Shown piece by piece: positions 1 to 9,090 of a DNA stretch of 64,000 nucleotides. The number at the start of each line of letters is the position of its first letter. The stretch's first letter is position 1. The DNA is from JBOCEF01 sp050586345. Lineage in GTDB: Bacteria > Pseudomonadota > Alphaproteobacteria > Rhodobacterales > Rhodobacteraceae. Location: positions 62,001 to 126,000 of the forward strand of contig NZ_JBOCEF010000001.1 in NCBI RefSeq assembly GCF_050586345.1, read 5' to 3'. The notes beneath the pieces are model-generated. The model had not been told where the DNA came from. It ran no database searches and was given only the letters and a program-made list of their open reading frames with translations. The position numbers and the translations under genes are program-made.

Positions 1-2535
1 GACCGGCTGAAGATCCTCAAGGACCTGTTCGACGTCTCGCTCTACAGCCGCCTGGCGCGGCAGTTGAAGGAAGACGCGGCGGGCGCCGAGCGGGAGGTGC
101 GCGAGGCGCGGGCCGTCTGCGCCGGGCGCCTGCAGGCGGAAGGGTTCGAGAGCGTCGAGGCGCTGGCCGGGGGGATCGAGGCGGCGGGCGAGGAAGTGGC
201 CGCGCTGAAGAAGGCCGAGGCCGGGGCGGGGGACGCTGCGAAACGCGCCCGCGGCGCCGCCGCCGAGGCGCGGCGGATCGAGGGGCTGTTCGCCGCCTCG
301 GAAACCGCCGCCGCGGCGCTGGCCGGGATCGCCGCGAAGGATGACGAGGTCGCGGCGCTGGAGGCCGGGGTGCAGCGCGCCGCCAAGGCCGCGGAGCTGC
401 TGGACGTGGAGACCGCGCGGGACGACGCCGCGCAGGAGGCGCAGGAGGCGCAGGCGGCGCTGGAGGCCGCCGAGGCGGCGGCGGAAAAGGCGGCGGGGGC
501 CGCCGCGAAGGCCGCCGGGGCCTTGGACGCAGAACGGGCGAAGGCGCCGGAGCGGGAGGCGCTGCGGGCCGAGGCGGAGACGCTCGCCCGCCATGCCGAG
601 GTGCTGGAGGCCGCCGCCGGGCTGGCGCAGGAGGCCGCCGCCGCCGAGGGGCGGGCCAAGGCGGCGCGGGACAAGGCCGGGGACGCGGAGAAACACGCGC
701 AGGAGGCCGCCGACGCGCGCCGGGCGCAGGACGCGGCGCTGGCCGGGATGCGGAAGGCCGAGGCCGAGCGCGCCCGCCTCTCGGCCCTGTGCGACCGGCT
801 CGCCGCGCAGGGGCGCGAGGCGGCGGCGCAGGAGAAGGCGACGGCGGAGCTGGCCGCCGCGCAGAAGGACCTGGAGGCGGCCGAGGCGCGCCACGCGAAG
901 GCCGAGGCGGCGGCGAAGGCCGCGGATGCCGCCCATGACGCCGCCGAACGGGCGCTGTCCGCGGCGCAGGCGCAGCACCTTGCGGCGTCGCTGGAACCTG
1001 GCGCGCCGTGCCCGGTCTGCGGGGGCTGCGAGCACCCGGCCCCGGCGCGGGGGGCCGAGGGGCATGCCGGGCTCGACGCCGGGTTCCGCAAGGCGCGCGC
1101 GGCCCGCGACGCCGCGCAGCACGCGCTGGCACAGGCCGCCGGGGCGCTGGATGCCGCCCGCAGGCTGCTGCAGGACCGGCAGGAGCGGCTGGCGGGGCTG
1201 GAGGCGCCGGGGCGACCCGCCGAGGCGCTGCGGGCGGAGTGGCGCGCGGCGGATGCGGCGCTGAAGGCGCTGGGCCCGGCGCAGGACGTGGGGGCGGCGG
1301 AGGCGCGTCTCTCGGACCTCGCCGCGGCGCAGGAGGCGGCGGAGGGCGCGCGCGACGCCGCCCGCGCAGCGGCGTCCGAGGCGCAGGCCGAGGCCGCCGC
1401 CGCCGCCGCGACGCTGAAACAGGCGCTGTCGGCGGCGCCCGAGGCGCTGCGGGATCCCGCGGCGCTGGAAGCCGCGCGCGCGAAAGCCGACCGCGCCGTC
1501 GCCGAGGCCGCCAAGGCGCTGGAAACCGCCGAGACCGCCGAGCGCACGGCCCGCGAGGCCGCGCTGACCGCCGCGGGCGCGCAGGCCGCCGCCCGCACGG
1601 CGCTGGCAGGCGCGCAAGGGCGGGCGCAGAAGGCCGCGGAGCTCTTCGCCGCGCGCCTCTCGGAACGGGGGCTGGACGCCGAGGCCTATGCCGCGCTGAA
1701 GCCGAAGATCGCGACGCTGGACGCCGACCGCGCGGCGGTGGAGGCGCACAGGACCGCCCGCGCCGCCGCCGCCGCCAAGGCCGAGGCCGCGGCGCAGGCG
1801 GTGGCGGGGCAGGAGCGCCCCGACCTCCCCGCGCTGGAGACCGCCGAGGCGGAGGCGGAGGCCGCGCTGAAAGCCGCCGCCGACGCCCGCGCCGCGGCGG
1901 AGACCGCCCGCGCGGCCCTGATCCGCCTGCGCGAGGCGCTGGCCGAGGAGCTGGCGCGGCTCGACAGGCTGGAGGAGGAGACCGGGCCCCTGCGCGGCCT
2001 CGCCGCCCTCTGCGACGCGGGGAACGATTTGCGGATGGACCTCGAGACCTACGCCATCGGCGCGATGTTCGACCGGGTGCTGGCGGCCGCCGACCGCCGC
2101 CTGCAGCCCATGTCCGCGTGCCGCTACCGCCTGCGGCGCGAGGAGGAGGCGACGGGCGGGCGCGCGCGCCGCGGCCTCGGGATCGAGGTGTTCGACCTGC
2201 ACACCGGCCGCGCCCGGCCCACGGCGACGCTTTCTGGCGGCGAGACCTTCATCGCCGCGCTGGCGCTGGCGCTGGGGCTGGCGGATGTCGTGGAAAGCGC
2301 CGGGGGGAAGGTGCGGCTCGACACCATCTTCATCGACGAGGGGTTCGGCAGCCTCGACGCCGAGGACGGCTCGGGGACGTTGGAACAGGTGCTGCAGGCG
2401 CTGGAAGACCTGGCGGGCGGGGCGCGGGCGGTGGGGCTGATCTCGCACGTCCCCCTGGTGCAGGAGGCGGCGCCGAACGGGTTCTACGTGCGCAAGACGC
2501 CCGCGGGCAGCAAGGTGGAGCGGCGGGGGGCCTGA
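1..2535 (+). CDS. sbcC: Exonuclease subunit SbcC, 3' part (partial at window start)
   Basis: SMC-like ATPase subunit of the SbcCD double-strand nuclease, which trims hairpins and protein-blocked DNA ends. The frame is open from base 1, so the start and the N-terminal Walker A half lie outside; 844 residues are visible. Most of the visible protein is Ala/Glu/Arg-rich coiled coil, interrupted at visible residues 337-340 by the zinc hook CPVC, through which two SbcC arms dimerise. The C-terminal ATPase half follows, with an LSGGET signature (about 744-749) and a Walker B ending in IDEGFGSLD (about 778-786). sbcD is expected just upstream. The composition is extreme (GCG/GCC runs) but the hook and ATPase motifs are intact. 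Confidence 0.93.
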   Translation, partial: DRLKILKDLFDVSLYSRLARQLKEDAAGAEREVREARAVCAGRLQAEGFESVEALAGGIEAAGEEVAALKKAEAGAGDAAKRARGAAAEARRIEGLFAASETAAAALAGIAAKDDEVAALEAGVQRAAKAAELLDVETARDDAAQEAQEAQAALEAAEAAAEKAAGAAAKAAGALDAERAKAPEREALRAEAETLARHAEVLEAAAGLAQEAAAAEGRAKAARDKAGDAEKHAQEAADARRAQDAALAGMRKAEAERARLSALCDRLAAQGREAAAQEKATAELAAAQKDLEAAEARHAKAEAAAKAADAAHDAAERALSAAQAQHLAASLEPGAPCPVCGGCEHPAPARGAEGHAGLDAGFRKARAARDAAQHALAQAAGALDAARRLLQDRQERLAGLEAPGRPAEALRAEWRAADAALKALGPAQDVGAAEARLSDLAAAQEAAEGARDAARAAASEAQAEAAAAAATLKQALSAAPEALRDPAALEAARAKADRAVAEAAKALETAETAERTAREAALTAAGAQAAARTALAGAQGRAQKAAELFAARLSERGLDAEAYAALKPKIATLDADRAAVEAHRTARAAAAAKAEAAAQAVAGQERPDLPALETAEAEAEAALKAAADARAAAETARAALIRLREALAEELARLDRLEEETGPLRGLAALCDAGNDLRMDLETYAIGAMFDRVLAAADRRLQPMSACRYRLRREEEATGGRARRGLGIEVFDLHTGRARPTATLSGGETFIAALALALGLADVVESAGGKVRLDTIFIDEGFGSLDAEDGSGTLEQVLQALEDLAGGARAVGLISHVPLVQEAAPNGFYVRKTPAGSKVERRGA

Positions 2536-2556
2536 GCGCCCCCCGCGCGCCGGTCG

Positions 2557-3606
2557 TCAGAACGACAGGTGGACCTTCACCGCGCGGGTGCGGTCGCCGG
2601 CGGTCTCGAACGCTTCCTTCGCCTGCGAGAGCGGGAAGGTCCCGGTGACCATCGGCGTCACGTCGATGGCGCCGGAGGAGATGAGCCCGGCGGCGGCGGC
2701 GAACTCGCGGTCGAAGCGGAAGGCGCCGCGCAGCTTGATCTCCTTCGCCACCAGCATCCCGAGGGGGACGGTCGCCTCGCCCGCCATGCCGACCTGCATC
2801 AGCGTGCCGCCGGGGCGCAGCGTCTCGAGGCAGGTCTTGATCGCGGGACCGGCGCCCGAGCATTCGAAGGCCACGTCGAAGGCGCCCTTTTCCTCGGCGT
2901 AGGGCGCAAGCGCATCGGCCTGGGAGAGGACGTTGACCGTCTTGTCCGCGCCCATCTTCGCCGCCACGTCCAGCACCGCGTCCTGCAGGTCGGTCACGAC
3001 GACCTCCTCCGCGCCGCCGCTTTTCGCCAGCGCGACGCAGAGGGCGCCGATGGGGCCGGCGCCGGTCACCAGCACCCGCTTGCCCGACAGGTCCCCGGCG
3101 AGGTTGCGGGCGTGCAGGCACACGGCCAGCGGCTCGGTGCAGGCGGCGGCGGAGGCGGAGACGCCCGGGGCCATCGGCACGCACTGGGCGGCGTCGACCA
3201 CGATCCGCTCGCGGAACAGGCCCTGCGTGTGCGGCAGGAACATCGCCGAGCCGTTGAAGCGCATCGACAGGCACTGGCGCGGGGTTCCCTCGGCGCAGAA
3301 CCGGCATTCCCCGCAGGGGCGCGAGGGGTTGATGGCGACGAGCTGGCCGGGCTTGAGCCCCTCGACCCCTTCGCCGAGCGCCTCGACCTCGCCCGCCGCC
3401 TCGTGCCCGAGGATGATGGGTTCGCGCACGCGGATGGCGCCGATGCCCCCCTCGTGGAAATAATGAAGGTCGGACCCGCAGATCCCCCCGGCGCGCAGGC
3501 GCAGCAGGACCTGGCCCGCGGCGGGCGGGGCGACGGGCTCGCTCTCGACCCGCAGGTCGTGGACGGCGTGAAGACGGCAGACGCGCGTTTCCATGGGCTC
3601 GCTCAT
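2557..3606 (-). CDS. Zinc-dependent sugar-acid dehydrogenase (L-idonate or L-gulonate 5-dehydrogenase)
   Basis: Medium-chain Zn alcohol dehydrogenase of 349 residues, oxidising C5 of a hexonate with NAD(P). Catalytic zinc ligands C43, H68 and E69 and the structural zinc cysteines C98, C101, C104 and C112 are all visible; a nucleotide-binding GAGPIG turn lies near 175. The stretch with FNGSAMFLPH is typical of the L-idonate 5-dehydrogenase branch. The start ATG overlaps the dctM stop (ATGA), so it is the last gene of a gntR-dctPQM operon. With UxuA, UxuB and KdgK next door the best fit is L-gulonate to D-fructuronate; L-idonate to 5-ketogluconate is the alternative, but no 5-ketogluconate reductase is present here. 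Confidence 0.88.
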   Translation of the reverse strand: MSEPMETRVCRLHAVHDLRVESEPVAPPAAGQVLLRLRAGGICGSDLHYFHEGGIGAIRVREPIILGHEAAGEVEALGEGVEGLKPGQLVAINPSRPCGECRFCAEGTPRQCLSMRFNGSAMFLPHTQGLFRERIVVDAAQCVPMAPGVSASAAACTEPLAVCLHARNLAGDLSGKRVLVTGAGPIGALCVALAKSGGAEEVVVTDLQDAVLDVAAKMGADKTVNVLSQADALAPYAEEKGAFDVAFECSGAGPAIKTCLETLRPGGTLMQVGMAGEATVPLGMLVAKEIKLRGAFRFDREFAAAAGLISSGAIDVTPMVTGTFPLSQAKEAFETAGDRTRAVKVHLSF

Positions 3607-4880
3607 TTCATCAGGGTCGCGGGCAGCCAGGTGGAGAACACGGGGAAGTAGCTCACCAGCAGCAGGACCGCGATATTGGTCAGAAGATAGGGCATGATCG
3701 CCTTGATCACCGGCGCCAGCGGCAGGCGGGCGATGTTGGCGCAGACGAAGAGGCAGACGCCGACGGGGGGCGTGGTCAGGCCGATCATCAGGTTCAGGAC
3801 CGCGAAGGTCGCGAAGTGCAGCGGGTCGATCCCCACCGCCGTGGCCAGCGCCAGCAGCGGCGTGAACAGGATGATCAGCGCCGCGATCGTCTCCATGAAC
3901 ATGCCGACGAACAGCAGCAGCAGGTTGATCAGCAGGATCACCAGCAGCTTGTCGTCGGTGATCGACAGCACCCCGTCGGCGATCATCTGCGGGATGCGCT
4001 CGGACACCAGGATCCAGCCGAAGACGTTGGCGAAGCCCACCAGCGCCAGGATGGCGGCGGCCGAGGTCGCGCTGTCCATCACGATCTTCGGTACCTTGCG
4101 GATCGGCAGGCCGCGATAGATGAAGGCGCCGACGAAGAAGGCGTAGACGGTGGCGATCACCGCCGTCTCGGTCGGCGTGGCGATGCCCGAGAGCAGCCCG
4201 ACCACGATCAGCGCCGTCATGGCGAGGGCCCAGAAGGCGCCGAGGAAGCTCGCGCCCAGCTCTCCCATCCCCTGCCAGGGCTGGCGCGGATAGTTGTTGC
4301 GCCGGGCGATGAACCACGTGGTGAACAGCATCGCGACGCCCATCAGCAGGCCCGGGATGGCGCCCGCCAGGAACATCTTGCCCACCGAGATCCCCGACAG
4401 CGCGCCGACGATGATCATCGGCACCGAGGGCGGGATGATCGGCCCGACGGTCGAGGACGCGGCGGTCACCGCGGCGGAGAAATCGGCCGGGTAGCCCGCC
4501 TTTTTCATGCCGGGGATCATCATGCCGCCGATGGAGGCCGCGTCGGCCACCGCGGTGCCCGACACGCCGCCGAACAGCATCGAGGCGGCGACGTTGGTCA
4601 GGCCCAGCCCGCCCCGCAGCCAGCCCACGAGGGCGGTGGCGAAGCGCACGATGCGTTCCGTGATCCCGCCCGCGTTCATCAGGTTGCCCGCCAGGATGAA
4701 GCCCGGGATGCAGAGCAGCACGAACACGTCCATGCCCGCGTACATCTTCTGCGGGATCACCACCAGCGGCAGCCCGGCGAGCAGGATATAGGCCATCGAG
4801 GCCAGCCCCAGCGTCACCGCCACCGGCAGGCCGATGATCAGCCCGCCCACGAAGGTTCCGATCAGCGCGAAAAGCTCCAT
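3603..4880 (-). CDS. dctM: TRAP transporter large membrane subunit DctM
   Basis: 425-residue hydrophobic protein with about a dozen membrane segments, the ion-driven channel of a tripartite ATP-independent periplasmic transporter. Recognisable family stretches include GLPVAVTLG near the N-terminus, GMDVFVLLCIPGFILAGNLM, SGTAVADAASIGGMMIPGM and IGLTTPPVGVCLFV near the C-terminus. The start ATG shares one base with the dctQ stop (TGATG), so translation is coupled. A much longer upstream extension is possible in this frame but has no similarity and runs through dctQ. Substrate is probably the sugar acid used by the surrounding enzymes. Confidence 0.95.
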   Translation of the reverse strand: MELFALIGTFVGGLIIGLPVAVTLGLASMAYILLAGLPLVVIPQKMYAGMDVFVLLCIPGFILAGNLMNAGGITERIVRFATALVGWLRGGLGLTNVAASMLFGGVSGTAVADAASIGGMMIPGMKKAGYPADFSAAVTAASSTVGPIIPPSVPMIIVGALSGISVGKMFLAGAIPGLLMGVAMLFTTWFIARRNNYPRQPWQGMGELGASFLGAFWALAMTALIVVGLLSGIATPTETAVIATVYAFFVGAFIYRGLPIRKVPKIVMDSATSAAAILALVGFANVFGWILVSERIPQMIADGVLSITDDKLLVILLINLLLLFVGMFMETIAALIILFTPLLALATAVGIDPLHFATFAVLNLMIGLTTPPVGVCLFVCANIARLPLAPVIKAIMPYLLTNIAVLLLVSYFPVFSTWLPATLMK

Positions 4881-5368
4881 CACGCGTCCTCCTGCGGGCG
4901 GGTGTCGACGCCCGCGATTTCGGCCGCCGCGCGCAGCAGCGAGAAGAGCCCGAGCGAGACCAGCATCACCAGCACCGAGGCGTGGATGAAGTCCATCCGC
5001 ACGCCGAGCGCGGGGGAGGTCTGGAAGGCGCCGATCGAGGTGTACTGCCAGGCGGGCATGACCAGCAGCCCGCACATCCCGGCGGTCAGCAGGGCGCAGA
5101 TCACCCGCAGGACCTTCGGGGCGATCCCGGGAAGCGCCTCGCACACGATGTCGACGTTCACGAGATCGCCGGACAGCAGCGCGGGGCCGAGCCCGAAGGC
5201 GGCGAGGAAGAGGAGCGCGTAGCGGGTCAGCTCCTCGGTCCAGACGGGGCTGTCCTGGATGATGACGCGGCCGACCACCTGGGTCAGCACGGCGCCCATC
5301 AGGACCGCGAAGGCGAGGCCGGCGGCGATGCGGCAGGCCCCGGTCGCGACGGCGAGCAGGCGTTGCAT
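4880..5368 (-). CDS. dctQ: TRAP transporter small membrane subunit DctQ
   Basis: 162-residue protein with four membrane segments, the small integral subunit that pairs with DctM. The family-typical VVGRVIIQDSPVWTEELTRY stretch lies after the first segment. An in-frame start 16 codons earlier (5416) exists, but the residues it adds are polar and not DctQ-like; the ATG at 5368 begins directly before the first membrane segment. It is separated from dctP by 633 bases, unusually long for this operon type. Confidence 0.92.
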   Translation of the reverse strand: MQRLLAVATGACRIAAGLAFAVLMGAVLTQVVGRVIIQDSPVWTEELTRYALLFLAAFGLGPALLSGDLVNVDIVCEALPGIAPKVLRVICALLTAGMCGLLVMPAWQYTSIGAFQTSPALGVRMDFIHASVLVMLVSLGLFSLLRAAAEIAGVDTRPQEDA

Positions 5369-6001
5369 GGGATGGGATTCCGGTTGGCTGGCGCGGCCGT
5401 GCGGCGGCCGGATCATGGGCGGATCGCCCGGGGCCCCGCGGCGGCGCCCCTGCGGAGGGGCGCGGCGCGCGGACGGGCCCGGGCGGGGCGGGCGGGCGCC
5501 CCGGCCGGATCCGGCCCCGGGCGCCGCGGAGGCGGGGCCCGCGCCATGGCCCGGGGTCCGGGCCCGCGCGGGCGGGAAGCGGGCGGGCCGCCCGGCCCGG
5601 CCCGCGCCTTGCCGGGTCGGCGCGGCGGGCGGGGCGGGTCGGGCGGCCCGGGGGGGACGCTTGGGCGCGGGACCCCGGGGCAGAAGGACCGGGACCGCTG
5701 AGGCGGACGCGTGCGGCGGGCGGGACGGCCCGGCGCGGCCTGGGCCCGGCGGAAGACGGGCCGGGTGAGGCGAAGGTTCGGGCCCCGGACGGCGCGCCCG
5801 CGGCCCTCGTGGGGGGAGGGGCGCCGCGCGCGGGGGGAAGGTCCGGGGCCCTCGGCCCGCCCCGCCTGCGCCGAGGGGGGGCGCGGGGCGGCGGGCGTTC
5901 GGGTCTGGGAGCGATCCGGCCCGGGGCGTTGGGGCCCCGGACCGGGTCGCGACCGCGCGGCGGGCCTCGGCCCAAGGCCCGCCGCGCGGAGGGGGTGCGC
6001 C
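5369..6001. other. Long GC-rich untranslated spacer between dctP and dctQ
   Basis: 633 bases with almost no A or T and no reading frame of protein-like composition. The only clear structure is the perfect stem-loop at 5953-5989, just past the dctP stop. Many short GGCCCG/CGGGCC inversions occur but none stands out. Frames open here on both strands are Pro/Arg/Gly-rich shadows. Confidence 0.6.
5953..5989 (-). terminator. Stem-loop after dctP (attenuator or mRNA-stabilising)
   Basis: A perfect 14-bp inverted repeat (5953-5966 with 5976-5989) around a 9-base loop begins 12 bases after the dctP stop. No U-tract follows on the minus strand. In TRAP and ABC operons such a hairpin after the binding-protein gene lets the periplasmic protein be made in excess over the membrane subunits; that role is inferred here. 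Confidence 0.55.
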
Positions 6002-6976
6002 TTATTCGGCGAACAGGCCTTCGACGATCGGCTTGATCTCGTCGTTGACGTTGGCGAGCACGGCGTCCTTGGCCTTGGCGGCATAGGCGGCGCCGTCGAC
6101 CTCGGTGAAGGTCATGCCCTTGCCCTCAAGGTACGCGCGGTCCTCGGCCAGCGAGGCGAGGAACAGCTCGCGCTCATAGGCCTGGGCGGCGGCGGCGGCG
6201 TCCATCACGTGGGCCTTGTCCTCATCCGACAGCTTGTTCCAGGCGAGCTCGGAGATCGTCAGGTAGATCCAGGAGCGCACGTGCTGGGTGAGGTTCACGT
6301 GGGACTGGACCTCGTTGAAGTTGGCCGAGCGGATGAGCGCGAGGGGGTTCTCCTGCGCGCCGATGGCGCCGTTCTGCAGCGAGGTGAACACCTCGGAGAA
6401 GGCCATCGGGGTCGGCTGGGCGCCGAGCGCCTTCCACACGTCGACGAAGAGCGGCACGTTCGGCACGCGCATCTTCAGCCCGTCCAGGTCGTCCGGGTGG
6501 GCGATCGGGCGGTTCGAGGTCAGGTTGCGCGGGCCGCGGGCGAAATAGGCGATCGGGCGGATGCGCGCGCGCTCCACGATCTGGGCCTTGATCTGCTCGC
6601 CGATCTCGCCGCCGGCGACCTCGTCCATGTGCTCGAGCGACTTGTAGGCGTAGGGGACGGCCAGCAGGGCGGCCATCGGGGCCCAGTTCTGGAGCGATTC
6701 GCCGGTGATGGTCATGTCGGCGGTGCCCAGCTGCATGCCGTTGATGAGGTCCATCTCCTTGCCGAGCGACTCGTTCGGGTAGATCTCGACGGCGATGCGG
6801 CCGTCGGTGCGCGCGGCCAGCTCCTCGCCGAATTTCACGGCGGCCTTGTGCCAGGCGTTCTGCTCGTTGGCGAGGTGGCCGAGCTTGAGGGTCAGGTCCG
6901 CGGCCCAGGCGGGGGCGGCGGCGACGGCGGCCAGCGCGGCGAGGGCGACGGCGCCCGTGCGGATCGATTTGAACAT
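6002..6976 (-). CDS. dctP: TRAP transporter periplasmic substrate-binding protein DctP
   Basis: 324-residue exported binding protein. Residues 1-25 form a Sec signal peptide ending AWA-AD. The family landmarks are present: LGHLANEQNAWHKAA near the mature N-terminus, a FARGPRNLTS stretch that carries the carboxylate-binding arginine, LKMRVPN, and a GAQENPLALI hinge. A GGAGG ribosome site lies directly upstream. It follows gntR by 61 bases in the same orientation and precedes dctQM and the dehydrogenase, so the ligand is probably a hexonate or hexuronate; the ligand cannot be read from sequence alone. Confidence 0.95.
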   Translation of the reverse strand: MFKSIRTGAVALAALAAVAAAPAWAADLTLKLGHLANEQNAWHKAAVKFGEELAARTDGRIAVEIYPNESLGKEMDLINGMQLGTADMTITGESLQNWAPMAALLAVPYAYKSLEHMDEVAGGEIGEQIKAQIVERARIRPIAYFARGPRNLTSNRPIAHPDDLDGLKMRVPNVPLFVDVWKALGAQPTPMAFSEVFTSLQNGAIGAQENPLALIRSANFNEVQSHVNLTQHVRSWIYLTISELAWNKLSDEDKAHVMDAAAAAQAYERELFLASLAEDRAYLEGKGMTFTEVDGAAYAAKAKDAVLANVNDEIKPIVEGLFAE

Positions 6977-7037
6977 GGGTTCCTCCGGTTTTTCTCGTTT
7001 CTCTCCCCCCGACGGGCGGCTGATCGGCAGGGCGCCG

Positions 7038-7733
7038 TCAGCCGAAGGTCCCGTCGAAGAATTCGGGACGCGCGGCGGCGACCTGGGGCAGGTCGCGCAG
7101 CACTTCGCGCAGGTGGCCGCGCATCGCCTTCTCGGCGGCGTCGGCGTCGCGTTCGGAAATCGCCTTGGCGATGGCGGCGTGCTGGATCACCAGCTTGCCG
7201 ATGTGGAACTGGCGCGCGCTGATGTGGCGGACGCGGTCCATCTGGGTCTTGAGGCCCTGCACCAGCGACCAGGCGTATTCCTTGTCGGCGATGGCGGCGA
7301 TGGCGCGGTGGAACTGTTCGTCCAGCACGATGAACGCGTCCGAGTCGTCCTGGACGCGGTGCTGGGCCTCGATCAGCTCCTTGAGGCGGGCGATGTCCTC
7401 GGGGCGGGCCAGTTCGGCGGCCTGGCGCACGATGTCGGCCTCCACCGCCTCGCGCACGAAGCGGCCCTGCACGACGGCCTGGACCTCTATCTTTTTAACG
7501 AAAGTTCCGCGCTGGGGACGGACTTCAACAAGCTTTTCTTCACTCAGCTTGATGAAAGTCTCCCGGACCGGCTGCCGGCTGAGTCCGAAGCGCTGGGCGA
7601 TCTCGGCCTCCGAGATCCGCACCCCCGGCGCCAGATCTCCGCGGACGATCTGCTCACGCAGAATCCGGTGAAGCTGCGGCCCCGCGGCCTCGCCCTGCGA
7701 GATGCTCCAGTCGTGGTTGGACAGTTCGGTCAT
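7038..7733 (-). CDS. GntR/FCD-type regulator of the sugar-acid island
   Basis: 231-residue FadR-subfamily regulator. Residues about 20-85 are a GntR winged helix (RISEAEIAQRFGLSRQPVRE), followed by an all-helical FCD ligand domain with the metal-binding Asp/His pattern (VLDEQFHRA, then later histidines). It is first gene of the leftward dctPQM-dehydrogenase set and divergent from uxuA, the usual place for a repressor of both units whose inducer is a pathway sugar acid. Confidence 0.92.
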   Translation of the reverse strand: MTELSNHDWSISQGEAAGPQLHRILREQIVRGDLAPGVRISEAEIAQRFGLSRQPVRETFIKLSEEKLVEVRPQRGTFVKKIEVQAVVQGRFVREAVEADIVRQAAELARPEDIARLKELIEAQHRVQDDSDAFIVLDEQFHRAIAAIADKEYAWSLVQGLKTQMDRVRHISARQFHIGKLVIQHAAIAKAISERDADAAEKAMRGHLREVLRDLPQVAAARPEFFDGTFG

Positions 7734-7866
7734 GTCGGTCTCCCGTCCCCTGTATCCGCCATACTTCCATACTAGTCAACTCCTTTCCGTTCTGCTAACT
7801 CTGGGGGCGACATCACGGAAAACGATCCCGCCCCGCGAGAGAGGGCGGGACAGCGGAGGACGCGGC
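7734..7866. promoter_or_regulatory. Divergent gntR/uxuA control region
   Basis: This 133-base spacer has the most AT-rich stretch of the neighbourhood. CCATACT occurs twice with a 9-base period (7759-7765 and 7768-7774), the second copy running into the palindrome ACTAGT (7771-7776). This is a candidate binding site for the adjacent GntR protein. A GGAGG ribosome site sits 7 bases before the uxuA ATG. The operator assignment is inference. Confidence 0.4.
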
Positions 7867-9090
7867 ATGCGGCAGACCTGGCGATGGTTCGGACCCCGGG
7901 ATCTGGTCTCGATCGACGACATGCTCCAGGCGGGCGTGCAGGGGGTGGTTTCCGCCCTTCACCACGTGCCCACGGGCGACGTGTGGACGCCCGGGGAGAT
8001 CGCGAAGCGGCAGGCCGAGATCGGCCGGATGAAGGACGGCGCGCCCTCCGGCATCGCCTGGGAGGTGGTCGAGAGCCTGCCGGTCTCCGAATCGATCAAG
8101 AAGCAGGCGGGCGACTGGCGCGCCCATGTCGCCAACTGGATCACGTCGATGCGCAACCTGCGCGCGGCGGGGATCGAGGTGATCTGCTACAACTTCATGC
8201 CGGTGCTGGACTGGACCCGCACGGACCTCGCGCATCGGCGGCCCACGGGCGCGACCTGCATGCGCTTCGACCTGGTCGACTTCGCCGCCTTCGACATCCA
8301 CGTGCTGGCCCGTCCGGGCGCGGCCGAGGATTTCCCCGAAGGTGTGCGCGAGGCCGCCGCCGCCCGGTTCGCGACGATGGATGACGCGACCCAGGCGCAG
8401 CTTGCGAACAACGTCGCCTTCGGCCTGCCCGGCGCGGCCGACAACATGACGCTGGCCGACGTGCGCGCGCACCTGGCCGAGTACGCCCACATGTCCGAGG
8501 ACGCGCTGCGCGCGAACCTGGTGGCGTTCCTCGAGGAAGTGACCCCCGAGGCCGAGAAGATCGGGATGCGCCTGTGCTGCCACCCGGACGACCCGCCCTT
8601 CCCGCTGCTGGGCCTGCCGCGGATCATGTCGACCGAGGCGCAGTACCGACAGGTGCTCGACGCCGTGGACAGCCCCGCCAACGGCGTGACGCTGTGCTCC
8701 GGCAGCCTCGGGGCGCGGCCCGACAACGACCTGCCGGGGATGATGCGCCGCCTCGGGGACCGGGTGCATTTCCTGCACCTGCGCAACGTGACCCGCGAAA
8801 GCGACGACATCCGCGGGTCGTTCCACGAGGCCGAGCATCTCGGCGGCGACACCGACATGGTGGCGCTGATCCACGCGGTGCTGGAAGAGGAAGCCCGCCG
8901 CCGCGCCGAGGGCCGCGCCGACTGGAACATCCCGATGCGGCCCGATCACGGGCAGGACATCCTCGACGACCTGACGCGCAAGGCGCAGCCGGGCTACCCG
9001 GCCATCGGCCGCCTGCGCGGGCTGGCCGAGCTGCGCGGGGTCGAGGCGGGGCTCTCGCGCCTTATGGGCGGGGCGGAGGCGGCGCAATGA
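7867..9090 (+). CDS. uxuA: D-mannonate dehydratase
   Basis: 407-residue TIM-barrel enzyme that dehydrates D-mannonate to 2-keto-3-deoxygluconate (KDG). It begins MRQTWRWFGPRD, typical of UxuA, and carries the CCHPDDPPF metal-site loop, the LCSGSLG stretch and an HLRNV strand. Length matches the family (about 390-410). GGAGG precedes the chosen ATG; an in-frame extension to 7702 would run into the control region. The stop overlaps the uxuB ATG (ATGA). Confidence 0.96.
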   Translation: MRQTWRWFGPRDLVSIDDMLQAGVQGVVSALHHVPTGDVWTPGEIAKRQAEIGRMKDGAPSGIAWEVVESLPVSESIKKQAGDWRAHVANWITSMRNLRAAGIEVICYNFMPVLDWTRTDLAHRRPTGATCMRFDLVDFAAFDIHVLARPGAAEDFPEGVREAAAARFATMDDATQAQLANNVAFGLPGAADNMTLADVRAHLAEYAHMSEDALRANLVAFLEEVTPEAEKIGMRLCCHPDDPPFPLLGLPRIMSTEAQYRQVLDAVDSPANGVTLCSGSLGARPDNDLPGMMRRLGDRVHFLHLRNVTRESDDIRGSFHEAEHLGGDTDMVALIHAVLEEEARRRAEGRADWNIPMRPDHGQDILDDLTRKAQPGYPAIGRLRGLAELRGVEAGLSRLMGGAEAAQ

